Below, in pieces: positions 21,985 to 34,164 of a DNA stretch of 64,000 bases (the stretch's first letter is position 1; each line of letters opens with the position of its first letter). Below the pieces are notes generated by a model that saw only the letters and a list, made by a program, of their open reading frames with translations, was not told the DNA's origin and ran no database searches. A program made the position numbers and the translations under genes. The DNA lies in NCBI RefSeq assembly GCF_023973825.1, contig NC_090119.1, positions 186,001-250,000 on the forward strand. Reading direction: 5' to 3'. The stretch is from Plasmodium brasilianum. Taxonomy: Eukaryota; Apicomplexa; Aconoidasida; Haemosporida; Plasmodiidae.

Positions 21985-23832
21985 CGTCAGGTTATATATG
22001 CATATAGTATATTAATTGTGAAGGGCAGAAAACTGAAATACTACATTCTTTTATGATATGTTAAAGAAATATATATAAATTATAAGATTTGTGAAATATG
22101 CTTAATTGTTTTGCTTATACTGTAACTTGTTAAAAATGGTTACAACGTTTGATGTAGCATTTGTGCTGTGATGAACTTTTTTTAATATGATTCTCAATAA
22201 ATATTACATGCGATGGAAAATTTTCTTTATATGTTATTAAATACGTGTAAAAGAGTACAAAAAAAAAAAAAAAAAATAGAAAAAATAAAAAAAAAAAATA
22301 CAATAAAACAAAGAAATAAAAATAGCATGCAAATGTTTTCGTTTCGCTTTCAAAAGTTTAAGGGCACGGAAAAATGTCGTTTAGCTTAAATGTTTTCTCT
22401 CTTTTGCGGGGGCACAAAGTGAACTCTATGTTTTGCTAGTCTCAACGCATTTAATTGAATTAAAAGATAAAAAAGAAAAAAAAAAATATATATATAAATA
22501 AATAGGTAAGGAGATGCACGGTAACGTTTCATTTAATTTCTAAAGGTAATTTTTTTTACATTTAAAATGGACGTACAAAAAAAAATATACTAACAAATGA
22601 GGGTCCTCAGACGTCGTAAACATCTGTTAAACTTAAATATTGCACGTATATAAGTATATATATGGATATATATATATAGATAGGTAGGTAGGCAACATAT
22701 GTAAATAAATGCATGTATGTTTTGCCATTTTCCCCTTTATACGTTTCGTACCAATGACTATTAACGTTGTTCATTCAAAATGTGATAAAGCGCAGGTTGA
22801 CGGTCCGTGAAGGAAAAAAAAAAAATTAAAATAAAATAAAAAAAATAAAAAAAAATACAGGAAAATTAAAAAAAATACAGGAAAATTAAAAAAATACAGG
22901 AAAATAAAAAAAAATATCAGGAAAAAAAAAAAAAAAAAAAAAAAAATAAAATAAAAAAAAAAATAAAAAAAAAATAAAAAAAAATAAAAAAATTAAAAAT
23001 AAATAAAAATAAATAAAAATAAATAAAAAATATAAAACATGGACATGGACGTCTTGCACAGTGTAAAGTTTAACAAAAACACAATTTGTATGATTTATTT
23101 AAAAAAAATGAAAAGTGCAAAAATCGTAACGCAAAAAAGAGAAAAGAAAAAATAATGAACGGGAAAAAGAAAAAAAAAAATGCAGAGTTATGTCAAAGGA
23201 AAGATAGAAACATGATATACATATATGTTCACAAATGGAGACGTCGGAGCAGTCAATAATATGCACAATAAGTAGTTACATAGATGTACAAATGAACAAA
23301 TAGGATAATTTTTTTTTTATTATTTATAACTCATCTCAGCGCTTTTTAATATGCAGCTATATATTGGGGGATACAGCACAAATACACACTGTTCTGTTCA
23401 AATAGCATATATGACCTTACCCAACTGGGTGATGGTCAAAAAAAAAAATAAAAATAAAATAATGTACAAAAAAGTATGATAAATTATTGAGCTCTACTTA
23501 AAAAGGAATCTCTTTATATATATAGCAGAAATTTATATGGTTTTTATTAAAAAGGGGGTGAAAAAAAAAAATAAAATAAAATAATACTGTGATATAATGC
23601 ACTACTATACGATATGATATTGTATGATACGCCTCTGTTTTATATGCTACCGTACGATATGCACACACTCTTACAGGAATAAGTCTCAGTAGAGCCCTAA
23701 AATAACGAGACAGTCTACTTAAGCATACAACTACACTGTACCATCCTCCCGTGTAGTAGATGATCCCGGGAAAAAAAAAATATATATATATATATATATA
23801 AATATATATATATAAAGATAATTCCGCCATGG
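21985..23832. other. Intergenic between Rpp14-like and APP1-like genes
   Basis: A-rich, with long A runs at 22260-22320 and 22810-23040. Islands at 22020-22250 and 22330-22440 stay open on minus and could be 5' UTR of the Rpp14-like gene. A GC-richer island at 23590-23770 is 3' flank of the APP1-like gene and ends in a TA microsatellite at 23780-23815. Confidence 0.4.
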
Positions 23833-26800
23833 TTAATTAATAAAGTGCAGTTTTCTGTCTGAAATTTCCTTCATTTTTTGTGCTATAATTTTTTTGGTTC
23901 TATTTACAGTTTCGGCATTATATTTATCTAATTCATCAATGGCATCACTTAATATAATGTCTTTAATTAAATCTTCCCATTTGGACGAATTTGCAGGTGC
24001 TTTACTCTTTTCTAAATCTAAAACTGCCTGAACTAAGACTCTGGTTAATCCTTTTTTATCAATTAAATTATATGCATGTGCTTTTGTAGCAGCACCAATA
24101 TAAGTCCTAAAGAAAAATATAGGAACCGATTTAATAAAATAATCACTTGGTAATAATGTATTATCATCTTTTCCTTTTACATGATGCAAAAAAACAGCTT
24201 TAATTCTTTGTGGATATGTTTTTATCATCATTTCCCCTGCCTGCTTGTCCATATCACCTGTATCACCTATCCATATATATCTGACAACAGAATTCTGTTG
24301 TATTACATACTTATGCAATTGCTTAAAATTAAAAAATTTCCTTTCTCCTCTTGTTTCATTCCAAACCCATTCTTTTAAAGTTGAATATAAAATTTTGTTA
24401 TCACAATCTATACCCCAATGTTTTATTCCCCTCCTTTCTGCTACTTCGTTAAATTTTTTATTTAAAAAAGAATCTTCTGTTATAGGTACTTGAGGAATTC
24501 TGGCTGTTAATACAGACAATAGTAATGGTTTCGATTCAGCTGAAAGTTTATTCATAGCTAACTCAAAAATGAATTGGAAAGAACCTGGATACGTTTCTCC
24601 TCTATGGTACTGTGCATCTACTCCACCTAATGCATAATTAAAAAATTTATAACCACCACTTGACCTTATAGTGTCATCAATATCAATAATTACTTGAGTT
24701 GTTCCCCATTTTAGTTTCTCGTTTTTACAGTCTATTATTCTTCTCTTTATTTTATTACCCACTGGGTTGACCGTTGCATTAGGGTTGTCATTTCCCTGCT
24801 CTTGCTCCTTCTGAAGTAAATGTTTCTCTCTCTCTTCACGTTGTTCTGTCTTATCATCCTGCTTTTCTTGCCCTACCTTCTTTTGCTTCTTTCCATCATC
24901 AGTACGTACACTACTTCCATAGGTGCTAGCATTACGAGTACTGCTCTTATAAACGTCATTGTTGCTGTTCTTAATACCACCTTCGTTGCTGCTCTTAATA
25001 CCACCTTCGTTGCTGCTCTTAATACCACCTTCGTTGCTGCTCTTAATACCATCTTCTCTACTGTCTTTATTTTCACTTTCAGAATTTTTCAATAAAACTT
25101 CTTTGACACCCTTCTTCAACTTGTTAACATCATTACTTATCATCATATCGCTGTACGAATTTTCACTTCTCAATCTTTTGGTTTCCCATAATTGCTCCTC
25201 TTTGCTTAAAAACCTATAAACATTTTTCGTCTTGTCCTCTAAAGGTTTTGTAGGTACACCTTTAAAATTATCTTCATATAAATTGATTACACTTTTTTTA
25301 TGTATGTTCCCCTCTATTATATCCTGCAATATGTATTTTTTTTTGTTCCTGTCATGCCCTCCGCTATTCAGATCGTTGTCATTCTTCTCATCGTCACCTA
25401 TCCCTCCAGTTGTTGCTCCTCCAGTTGTTGCTCCTCCAGTTGTTGCTCCTCCAGTTGTTACTCCACCAGTTGTTGCTCCTCCAGTTGTTGCTCCTCCAGT
25501 TGTTGCTCCTCCAGTTGTTACTCCTCCAGTTGTTACTTCACTTGGTATTCCGTCTCTACCCACATAGTTTCCCTCATTTGCGCACGCATCAGATGCATGC
25601 ACAGGCGTCAACATGTTACTGTCACTCAGTTCTTTCTTCATTTCGTCCATTTTGCACAAATCAGAAATGGCGTAATAGCATTTTTTCAAATTGACATCAC
25701 TGATATTAGTAGGGCTCACTTGAAAATATTCCTCATGTGTCAAGTGGTTAAATTTCTCTTCTTTCAGCCCTTTTTTACTATTTTCGTTTAATTCATTTTT
25801 ATAATTTTTTTTATTACCAAAAATTTTACGACTAATTTGCTGAGCATTTCGTTTTTCCTCCTCTGTATGTTTTTCCTCTACATAATCATCATTGTTTTTA
25901 CTTCTCTTTCTGCTCACGTCAATACACTTTTCATTTTTACTTCGACTACTGGAAGGATCATCATCACTGCTGTCATCATCGTCACCCGGTATACTCACCT
26001 CATTTGGTTTGTCTACTCTATCCGGTTCGTCTACTCCATCCTGCTCACTCACTCTATCTGGTTCATCCATTCTACACCGTTTACCATGGTCATGAGCTCC
26101 CTGCTTATCGCTACTGTTCTTACTGCTCATTGGACTCAACCCTTTGAAAGTTTTAAGGCATTTCCTTATGGGTGCATTAACATCATAAATATTACTAGTG
26201 CTATAAGCTTTTTTTTTCAAGGAAAAATTTAAATGATTATTATTATAATAATTATCAATATTATCATTATCATTATCATTATTATAACTGTTACTATAAT
26301 TGTTACTTATTGAAGACACATTTTTGTAAGCATAATTATAAGAGTGGTAATTTTTAAGGGAATGCTTAAGTATAGCTCTTCTTATTTTGTGTTTATCTAT
26401 TAGTTGCATTCTAGAGGATGAGATAGCACGATTATTATGCACTGGATACGCACGTCTATTTTCCTCTTCACTACAAACATTTTGTTGACTATATTCATCT
26501 TGTTGTCCATATTCACTCTGCTGAGCACATTCACTTCCCCAATTATGTTCATTTTTTTTTTTTTTTTTTTGGTCATATATACCTCTGTTACTGTCACAGT
26601 TGTAGCCACCACCATCATCATTACTACTATTATTATTACTACTACTATTACTGTTACTATCACTATCACTGTTACTATCCCTATTACTGTTACTCTTACT
26701 ATTAATATTAATATTAATATTACTATTACTATTACTATTACTATTACTATTACTATTACTATTACTATTACTATTACTATTACTATTACTATTACTATTA

Positions 26801-28383
26801 CTATTACTATTACTATTACTATTACTATTACTATTACTATTACTATTACTATTACTATTACTATTACTATTACTATTACTATTACTATTACTATTACTGT
26901 TACTGTTACTGTTACTGTTACTACTACTACTACTACTATCCATAGCACTAACCATCTGCTGCTCTTTTTTTTTTATCTTTTTTTTATTTTTCCTTTTTTT
27001 TTCAACCGATTTTTCTATATTGTTAATAATTTTGTTCATATTATTTACGCTGTCCTTTGGATAACCATAATGATTATGTTCTTTCGTATCAGACAAAATG
27101 GAATAATTCTTCAAATTAATACAATTCGGCGAAAATATGAGCAAGTCATTTTTTCTTTTTTCATCATTACTACTAACTATTTCACTGTTACTGTTTATAT
27201 TATCTTCATTAGGAGTCCATAATGCACGGACACTCACCCCCTCAATATTGTAATTATAATTACTATTTAATGGTTCCAAATTATCCATTGTTTTATTACC
27301 ATCTGTTTGCTCCAAACTGTTGATACTCGTACATTTATTCTTTTCAAAAAATTTTTTTGATGATGATGATAATAATATTTCTCTTTTTTCAAAAGATGAA
27401 GAATGTTTCTTTTCTTCCTCATGATCTATACAATTATATGACAACTTCCGTTTATCATTTTTGCAATTCCTATCGTTCAAATGTTCCTTTACCAATGCAC
27501 TTCTTTTGTCTACACGATTTCCCTTTTTCCGATTATACGAAATTTTTTTTTTACTTCTGAATAACTTAGATTTATTCATTGATCTCCTATCAGCATCAAT
27601 GTTATTATCGTCCGAATAAATTCCTCTATAACTACCCGAATTCCCTCCAGAATTTCCTCCCGAATAGCTACCCGAATATGCTATTGAATTGTAGGCTTTT
27701 CTTTTCTCTTCCTCCATCTCATCACTATTGCTCGATTTTTCGCTACATCCTTTTTTAAGGTGTTTATTATTTTTACCTGACGTGTTCTGGCTTTTATACA
27801 GATGCTTCATTTTTCCATTCAATGCATCATGGTTATTACTTTCATCAAGACAAAAGCTATGACAGCTGTTGTGGATTCCCTCCTCATAAATTTTTTCCCT
27901 GCTATATCCATCATTACAATCGCTGTTACCATCACTGTTGCAAATGCTTTTGTCACTGATTAACATTTGATTACTAGTCATTGCATTATTATGCTTTGCA
28001 TTATTTTCACTCACTACGTTGATATTTGGATTAGGCCAAGGGGGTGAGGAGTTATTCCCTATTAATAAGTTGGAAAATTTCTCTTCTACATTTAATGAGT
28101 TACATTTTTCATCATCTATATCGTTATCATCAAACCAGTTGATTTCATTATTTTTTAAATTATCATTTACATTATTCATACTTTCATATAGTTTTCTAAC
28201 AATTATATTATCTTCATCTATTAATGAATGTTTACTTATCTGACCAGGCGAGTACTCACTTAGGTCGTTTAAACTAACGTTCTCCTCATCTGAATTTACA
28301 TCAACCACTTTTTCATTTACATTTTTTATTTCATCCATTTCAATACATTCAAACCCATTTTTCTCCTTCTCCTTTTTTATCAT
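23833..28383 (-). CDS. Large protein with C-terminal APP1-like phosphatidate phosphatase (HAD-like) domain
   Basis: 1516 codons from the Met at 28383. The frame stays open 42 codons further upstream, but that extension is a CATATA-type microsatellite translation, so this start is preferred. About 1200 N-terminal residues are low complexity, rich in Asn, Ser, Asp and Lys, with an S-N dipeptide run (26690-26905), a T-T-G-G-V/A repeat (25405-25535) and an SSNEGGIK repeat (24955-25055). The C-terminal 300 residues are conserved in character. VIIDIDDTIRSSGGY holds the DxDxT-type catalytic motif (Asp1234, Asp1236); LLLSVLTARIPQVP follows, then WIGDTGDMDKQAGEMM and AVFLHHVK, the pattern of fungal APP1/DUF2183 domains. 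That family dephosphorylates phosphatidate to diacylglycerol at membranes. Substrate here is inferred only. Many bacteria and fungi carry the domain on shorter proteins, so the long disordered N-terminus is a parasite feature. Confidence 0.85.
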   Translation of the reverse strand: MIKKEKEKNGFECIEMDEIKNVNEKVVDVNSDEENVSLNDLSEYSPGQISKHSLIDEDNIIVRKLYESMNNVNDNLKNNEINWFDDNDIDDEKCNSLNVEEKFSNLLIGNNSSPPWPNPNINVVSENNAKHNNAMTSNQMLISDKSICNSDGNSDCNDGYSREKIYEEGIHNSCHSFCLDESNNHDALNGKMKHLYKSQNTSGKNNKHLKKGCSEKSSNSDEMEEEKRKAYNSIAYSGSYSGGNSGGNSGSYRGIYSDDNNIDADRRSMNKSKLFRSKKKISYNRKKGNRVDKRSALVKEHLNDRNCKNDKRKLSYNCIDHEEEKKHSSSFEKREILLSSSSKKFFEKNKCTSINSLEQTDGNKTMDNLEPLNSNYNYNIEGVSVRALWTPNEDNINSNSEIVSSNDEKRKNDLLIFSPNCINLKNYSILSDTKEHNHYGYPKDSVNNMNKIINNIEKSVEKKRKNKKKIKKKEQQMVSAMDSSSSSSNSNSNSNSNSNSNSNSNSNSNSNSNSNSNSNSNSNSNSNSNSNSNSNSNSNSNSNSNSNSNSNSNSNINININSKSNSNRDSNSDSDSNSNSSSNNNSSNDDGGGYNCDSNRGIYDQKKKKKNEHNWGSECAQQSEYGQQDEYSQQNVCSEEENRRAYPVHNNRAISSSRMQLIDKHKIRRAILKHSLKNYHSYNYAYKNVSSISNNYSNSYNNDNDNDNIDNYYNNNHLNFSLKKKAYSTSNIYDVNAPIRKCLKTFKGLSPMSSKNSSDKQGAHDHGKRCRMDEPDRVSEQDGVDEPDRVDKPNEVSIPGDDDDSSDDDPSSSRSKNEKCIDVSRKRSKNNDDYVEEKHTEEEKRNAQQISRKIFGNKKNYKNELNENSKKGLKEEKFNHLTHEEYFQVSPTNISDVNLKKCYYAISDLCKMDEMKKELSDSNMLTPVHASDACANEGNYVGRDGIPSEVTTGGVTTGGATTGGATTGGATTGGVTTGGATTGGATTGGATTGGIGDDEKNDNDLNSGGHDRNKKKYILQDIIEGNIHKKSVINLYEDNFKGVPTKPLEDKTKNVYRFLSKEEQLWETKRLRSENSYSDMMISNDVNKLKKGVKEVLLKNSESENKDSREDGIKSSNEGGIKSSNEGGIKSSNEGGIKNSNNDVYKSSTRNASTYGSSVRTDDGKKQKKVGQEKQDDKTEQREEREKHLLQKEQEQGNDNPNATVNPVGNKIKRRIIDCKNEKLKWGTTQVIIDIDDTIRSSGGYKFFNYALGGVDAQYHRGETYPGSFQFIFELAMNKLSAESKPLLLSVLTARIPQVPITEDSFLNKKFNEVAERRGIKHWGIDCDNKILYSTLKEWVWNETRGERKFFNFKQLHKYVIQQNSVVRYIWIGDTGDMDKQAGEMMIKTYPQRIKAVFLHHVKGKDDNTLLPSDYFIKSVPIFFFRTYIGAATKAHAYNLIDKKGLTRVLVQAVLDLEKSKAPANSSKWEDLIKDIILSDAIDELDKYNAETVNRTKKIIAQKMKEISDRKLHFIN
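25405..25535. repeat. 15-nt coding repeat (TTGGA/TTGGV)
   Basis: Nine 15-nt units, GTTGTTGCTCCTCCA and GTTGTTACTCCTCCA on the plus strand, encode T-T-G-G-A/V repeats of the APP1-like protein on minus. Confidence 0.9.
26690..26905. repeat. Hexanucleotide TTACTA coding microsatellite
   Basis: About 35 units of TTACTA (minus: TAGTAA, read AGT AAT) encode a long Ser-Asn dipeptide run in the APP1-like protein. Purity is high, so length variation between isolates is likely. Confidence 0.92.
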
Positions 28384-28749
28384 TTGAGGTTCAAAAGTGA
28401 GAAATAAAGAAATATATACATAAACATAAACGTATACATGTACATATGCATGTACATATGTACATATATATATATATATACGTATACATATACCTATTCC
28501 TATACACACACATATACATATATATATGCACTACACTTGATAGCATGAGCTTTCACGTCATTATGTTTTGCCCATATATACTACACATGCATATGTACAT
28601 ACGTACAGTATGTATGTACGTACAAACTGTATTCACATCAATATGTGTAAATTATAAATATTTCAACAAACGAAAATTTCTTACAGTGGTAAACTTATTT
28701 ACTCCTGTAGAATTACCACTTCCTTTCCCTGCTTCTGAATTTCTAAGCT

Positions 28750-28789
<40 letters not shown>

Positions 28790-29998
28790 TTATTTATTTA
28801 TTTATTTATTTATTTTTTAAATTCGAAATAAGCTTGATAAAAGGTAATTTTGCATTAACATAAAAAAGGTGAAACAGCAAAATGGCAAAATAGCTTAAAG
28901 AGGGTACTACATCAACATGTACGCACATATATACATGTTTGCGTATGTATCGAAAATATGTATATATACTTGCATATATATATATATATGTGTAACATGT
29001 ATAATCTTACGGAAATAGTGTGCAGTACCTTATATAGATCATGAGAGAATAAAAAACAATTCAAAATAAAAGTAACATGAACGATATTTCAAAACAGAAT
29101 AACATTAACAAAATTATCGCGGCTTACTACTTGTTTACGTATATTAGTGTTGATATTTATGTATGTACGCATGTATGTAGGTATTTATGTATGTACGCAT
29201 GTATGTAAGTATTTATGCATGTACGCATGTATGTACGTATTTTTGTGTGTACAAATGTATTTAGGTATTTTATGTATGTATATATGTATGTAAGTACATA
29301 AGTATGTATATATGTATGTATGTACGTACGTATGTACGCGTTTGCGTATGTAGGTGCTTACGTATGCATGTACGAATGCACGTGTACCTACTTTAGCGCA
29401 CTTCTTTCGCCGCTTCGTACAAGTAAACCGAATACGTGCCACCTAAGCTGGTGTCATTGTGTTTTAAAATTTTGAAAAAACAAAATGTTCTGCGGCTCTG
29501 CTTTTTTTAAAAATAATATAACTACAAATATATCTACAAATATAACTACAAATATAACTAACTACAAATATATCTACAAATATAACTACAAATATAACTA
29601 ACTACAAATATATCTACAAATATAACTACAAATATAACTACAAATATAACTACAAATATAACTACAATAAGATTAATTACTTTTAATAAGAAGGATAAAA
29701 TGTTTCTTTTATAAAAAAAAAAAAAAATTCCTTTTTAACGTTTTTGTTTCATTTCCTTCTTTTTTTTTTCTTCTTTATTTATCTTACTCTTCCTCATTCC
29801 TATACTATTTTTTTTCTTCCCTCTCTTCTTAAACTTTTTTTTTTTTTTTTTTTGTTTTTCTGTTCCTTATAAGCTGCTATTTGATTGTTTTTCATAATTT
29901 TACGCATACGTATATATGCATAAGTATATGTACGTACGTATGTATGTACAATAAATGGGCGTACGGTTAGGTTAAAATAAAAAAACAAATTGTTATGT
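28384..29998. other. Intergenic, 5' flank of the APP1-like gene
   Basis: Holds TA and RY-alternating microsatellites (28440-28530, 28755-28800, 29150-29370) and a tandem array at 29520-29665. An island at 28690-28750 on minus is followed by a good donor (GTAAGA) and may be a 5' UTR exon of the APP1-like gene. I find no complete gene. Confidence 0.4.
29520..29665. repeat. AACTACAAATAT tandem array
   Basis: 12-nt units ACTACAAATATA/ACTACAAATATAACTA combine in a longer, roughly 50-nt higher-order period that recurs about three times. Confidence 0.85.
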
Positions 29999-30615
29999 CT
30001 ACCCTTCTTCCTTCTTCGATGGCGTGTAATATTTTAACTTCATTAATGATAAGAGGCTAATAAATAAAAAATAGTAACACGTTCCTATATACATTAAACA
30101 TTTCTTTTTACCATATTATAAGTAAATCAATGCATAAATAAATTTTAATACATAGATAAAATTATTTATATACTTATATATATATATATATATATATATA
30201 AGTATGCACTTAAAAGTTCTATACACGTAGGTATATACCTACCTTTGTAAATTTAAATATATATATGTACATGTACGTATATACACGTGGAAACATAAAT
30301 CATGTACGCTTTTATATGTATATATATATTTACATGTTATATATAGAAGTTACATGCATATATATGTATATATTATATATATATATATATACATTAATGA
30401 AATATTAAAACATGTAAATTACTTCATTTTAGCACAATTTTTTTTTTTTTTTTTTTTTCCTTTCGTTAATTTTTTATGTAAATTCTATATTTTTTTTTTT
30501 TTTTTTTTTCCATACTGTTCATAAATTTCGTAACTCTGACAAATTGCACGTAATAAAAATGTAAACAGTTTTAACCAACAAATTTTTACTTCTGTTAATT
30601 GGAATAATTTTTGTT
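29999..30615 (-). CDS. Putative terminal exons of a small spliced gene (hand-built, 5' end unknown)
   Basis: Exon X, 30516-30615, and exon Y, 29999-30056, join in phase (CA + C) across a 459-bp intron (donor GTATGG, acceptor TTTTTTATTTATTAG). The joined frame reads through LFQLTEVKICWLKLFTFLLR and AICQSYEIYEHLLSLMKL and ends KYYTPSKKEEG-stop. No start codon is found: exon X seems to begin after AG with two bases completing a codon, so at least one 5' exon is missing. From memory, the syntenic P. falciparum interval has one annotated gene of unknown function between NPL4 and the APP1-like gene, on this strand; that fits but is not proof. Exon Y is also open in two other frames, so coding identity is uncertain. 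Confidence 0.27.
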
Positions 30616-30949
30616 CTTTTGTCGTGATTAAGGGGAAAAACACATACAATATCGTGCATATGTGAGTGTATATATAATTACGTACATGTATAAATGTGTA
30701 TATAAGTATATATATACATGTGTACATATATATATGTGCACGTATAAACTATGAAAAACTTTAAAAATATACTAAAACCGTACTTTAGCTTTAGTACAAA
30801 CTTTTATACATGATATTTCAGCTGTGTTTTTGTGCTATTCATATATATGATATAGTAAAAAGATGCATATAGAGAGTTTGTTGAAAATCGTTAGTACGTG
30901 ATAGTATAACTGAATTTATTGGGATGGAAGTATATGTTGAAGTGTACAC

Positions 30950-31060
30950 GTTTGTGTTTACGTGTTTTGTGTTTTGTGTTTACGTGATTTGTGTTTACGT
31001 GATTTGTGTTTACGTGATTTGTGTTTACGTGATTTGTGTTTACGTGTTTTGTGTTTACGC
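30950..31060. repeat. 15-nt array GTGTTTACGTGATTT
   Basis: About seven units of GTGTTTACGTGATTT with T-for-A variants at the ends. Each unit carries an ACGT core. Intergenic. Confidence 0.88.
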
Positions 31061-32045
31061 GTACGTGCGTACGAGTACACGTTTATGTGTACATATGTAT
31101 GCATATGAACAGGTACATTAATGGTACGCCCCTTACGTTTGAAATATATCACTAGTAAAGCTTAAACATGAAAGATGTTTTTTATATTTATATTGGTTGT
31201 AATTCACGAGAAACAAAATTTTAAGTTTTTTTAATTTTATACCCGTTAAGAGAATGAAAATTATTTAAAAGAACAAACGAGTGAACGACAAACAAGTAAT
31301 CAAATAAACAAATGAACAATTAAAAATGAAAGTTGTGTACTCTTTTTTGCATTACTAAAAAACAGTAATATATATGTGAAAGCAGAATACGGTTTACTAT
31401 TTTTACAACAAAAGAATATACTTGTAATGTTACAAGAATAAGTAGAAGAAAAAAAAAAAAAAAAAAAAAAAGTCATTAAAATGTACTAATGCAAATTGTT
31501 TCCTCCCATTGTACAAAAGTAAATGCGTATATATGCGCGTAAATATATGCACGTATATATTTATATACACATATATATATACATATATATATTTTAATAT
31601 CTATTATATTTTTACGTGAGAGTAATTGTTTTCCTGTGATTACTGTTTCGTTTTACAACTTAACAAAAAAAGCGAACAGACTCGTACGAAATGCAAAAAA
31701 GAAGAAAAAAAAAAGAAAAAGGAAAAAAGAAATGAAGTAAAATGGAAATTGCGTAATCCCAGCAGTTATACGTATAATTATAATGTGAAAAAAATTAATT
31801 CCTTTTAGCGTTTTAGCGAAATCCTTTGTAATTACGAAAAATGAAAACGCGCACATAAATTTTTTTTTCGTCCTTTTAATGAAAGGCTTTTGTGAAATCT
31901 GGTTTTAAGTTGTAAATAAAAAAAATATATCAACATTAATTTCAAAGGGAAAAAAACGAGCAAGGAAAATTTGTGTAAAAAGGACGAAAAGAATGAACAA
32001 ATTGTGGAACGAAATTTATGGCAATAAAACGTATGTACTTGTATT

Positions 32046-32255
32046 ATGTATGTGTGTGTATGTATGTGTGTATATGTATGTGTGTGTATGTATGTGTGTG
32101 TATGTATGTGTGTGTATGTATGTGTGTATGTATGTATGTGTGTTTATGTATGTATGTGTGTTTATGTATGTATATATGTATGTTTATGTATGTATGTGTG
32201 TTTATGTATGTATGTATGTTTATGTATGTATGTGTATGTATATGTATGTACGTTC
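32046..32255. repeat. TATG/TGTG microsatellite block
   Basis: Roughly 210 bp of alternating purine-pyrimidine TATGTGTG/TATGTATG units, open in all plus frames because stop codons cannot arise. Potential Z-DNA-prone tract; not a gene. Confidence 0.9.
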
Positions 32256-33619
32256 CAAAAATATGGTTAAGAATTACCTTTGTACGGTTTTAATAACATA
32301 AAATTCGGTATTTTTTTTTTTTTTTTTATATATGCAGATATAATTATATATATAAAAGTTTATTTCGTACAATTTAAAAAGGAAATAATGAAATTATACG
32401 GGTTAAACGAAAATATATATACATATATATATATGTGTACACGTTAATAAAGTCTATTTTCATACTGCATATATGTTCACCAAATTTAGGTAACTTTCAA
32501 AATGAGTGCAAGCGAGAGCATCGGTACGAGGTTGACTGCAACTGCGACTGTGTGAGCATTATGTGGTGAATGTATTCCCTGTTTCCCTTTTAAAAAAAGG
32601 GGTAACCATATTCTTCTGTTACAATTTTTTTGGTGTTAATGAAATTACATATACCTAAGTGAGCTAATAAAAAAAATAAATAAATAAAACAAATAGACGA
32701 AACGGATACGTGAAACAGATATGTGAAACGGATAATCGAAACAAAGGTCGCTTTCAAATTCTGCAAAGGTTTTAACACTCCCCAGACAATGGCAATTCTG
32801 TTCACTCAATTAAACCGTTTAAACACTTTCTCTTAAAAGCATTCATTTGCTTTGAACGTTTTCCTCCGTAAATATGTTCGTCTATTTTTAAAGGATGGTA
32901 AGAACTACAAATTAGTTTAACATCATCTATTTATGTAATCTTTCCCCTTCTCTTCCCCATCGTGTTATTGTTCATGTCAACTTGAATTTCATACGAATTA
33001 GCATATAATAGAATCGGGCAGCACGGAGCCGGGTAAGAATATACGCATTTAGCCGCATGTGTTTATGCATACATACTCAAGTATTCACGTAATCATATTC
33101 TTTGTATTATTACCGTTGAACTTGTTCGTTATTGAAAAAAGTAAAACAAAATAAGAAGTGTATAACTAAGTTGAAGTATGTTGGAAAATTAAAATTTTTT
33201 ATAAAATGGGCAAATTTTTCGTGAAATTTTTATCATTTTCAATAAAAAAAATAAAATAAATAAATCAGCTAATTTTTCTATCTCTCATATGATAACTTGA
33301 GTATAATATGAAAAATTCCAAAATGGGTTAACAAAAAAGGGAAAGAGGAAAATTTTCTTAAAATGCTGCTTTTTTTTTTTTTTTTTTTTATCTACTTCTA
33401 CTAAAACAAGAATGCGTGATATGAATTAAAAAAAAACAAAAAAAACAAAAAAAACGAAAAAAATGACAATATGATAAAGGATAGAGAACAGCAAAAAAAA
33501 AAAAAAAATAAATAAAATTAAAAAAACATTCATAATTTTATATATTGGGAAAGTATATGTCAATACGTACAATATAAGCGACGTTTGGTGGGCTTCTTCA
33601 TGCCTTCATTTTGTTTCAA

Positions 33620-33845
33620 TTTGATATATTTTGCTTAATATTGCTCTATTTTGCTTAATATTGCTCTGTTTTGCTTAATATTGCTCTGTTTTGCTTAATA
33701 TTGCTCTGTTTTGCTTAATATTGCTCTGTTTTGCTTAATATTGCTCTGTTTTGCTTAATATTGCTCTGTTTTGCTTAATATTGCTCTGTTTTGCTTAATA
33801 TTGCTCTGTTTTGCTTAATATTGCTCTATTTCGCTTAATATTTCT
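33620..33845. repeat. 20-nt array TTTTGCTTAATATTGCTCTG
   Basis: About eleven head-to-tail 20-nt units. Internal copies are identical and edge copies diverge (CTCTA, TTTCTATA), the pattern of recent homogenisation. It lies about 0.8 kb upstream of NPL4. Confidence 0.93.
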
Positions 33846-34164
33846 ATATTTTTCACAATTTTACTTAATTTTGTTTTACTGTATTTTACTCTTTTTGTTT
33901 GATTTTACCACGTTCTAAGCGAATACTAGTATGCTGCAGTAAGCAAAGAAGAGATTTAAAGAAATAAAAATTTTAAATAGCTTTTTTGAACTTTTTTTTT
34001 CGAAACACAACCAGGACATACAAATATACGCACATTTACGTGTACAGGAAATTGCGGACGATTGCATAGATATTTTTTTTTTTTTTTTTTTAATAGCATT
34101 TATTAATCTAAAAAAGATAAGAAGTAATGGCAGAAGCGAAAGGCTTCTCTTGACCATACGCAAC

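Noticed and set aside
23498..23830. 110-codon minus frame just after the APP1-like stop
   Set aside because: Starts in a TA microsatellite and continues through a short degenerate ATACGATA-type repeat; fits 3' UTR better than a gene.
26400..27222. Antisense VIVIVI and TITITI open frames
   Set aside because: Shadows of the Ser-Asn microsatellite in the APP1-like gene.
29999..30056. Plus frame with ATG reading MSTLLPSSMACNILTS over the same bases as minus exon Y
   Set aside because: Only 21 codons, no splice partner found, and competing with the minus-strand model; it shows how weak short open frames are here.
31993..32301. Cys/Val/Met/Tyr-rich open frames that might look like a cysteine-rich protein
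   Set aside because: Translations of a TATG/TGTG microsatellite.
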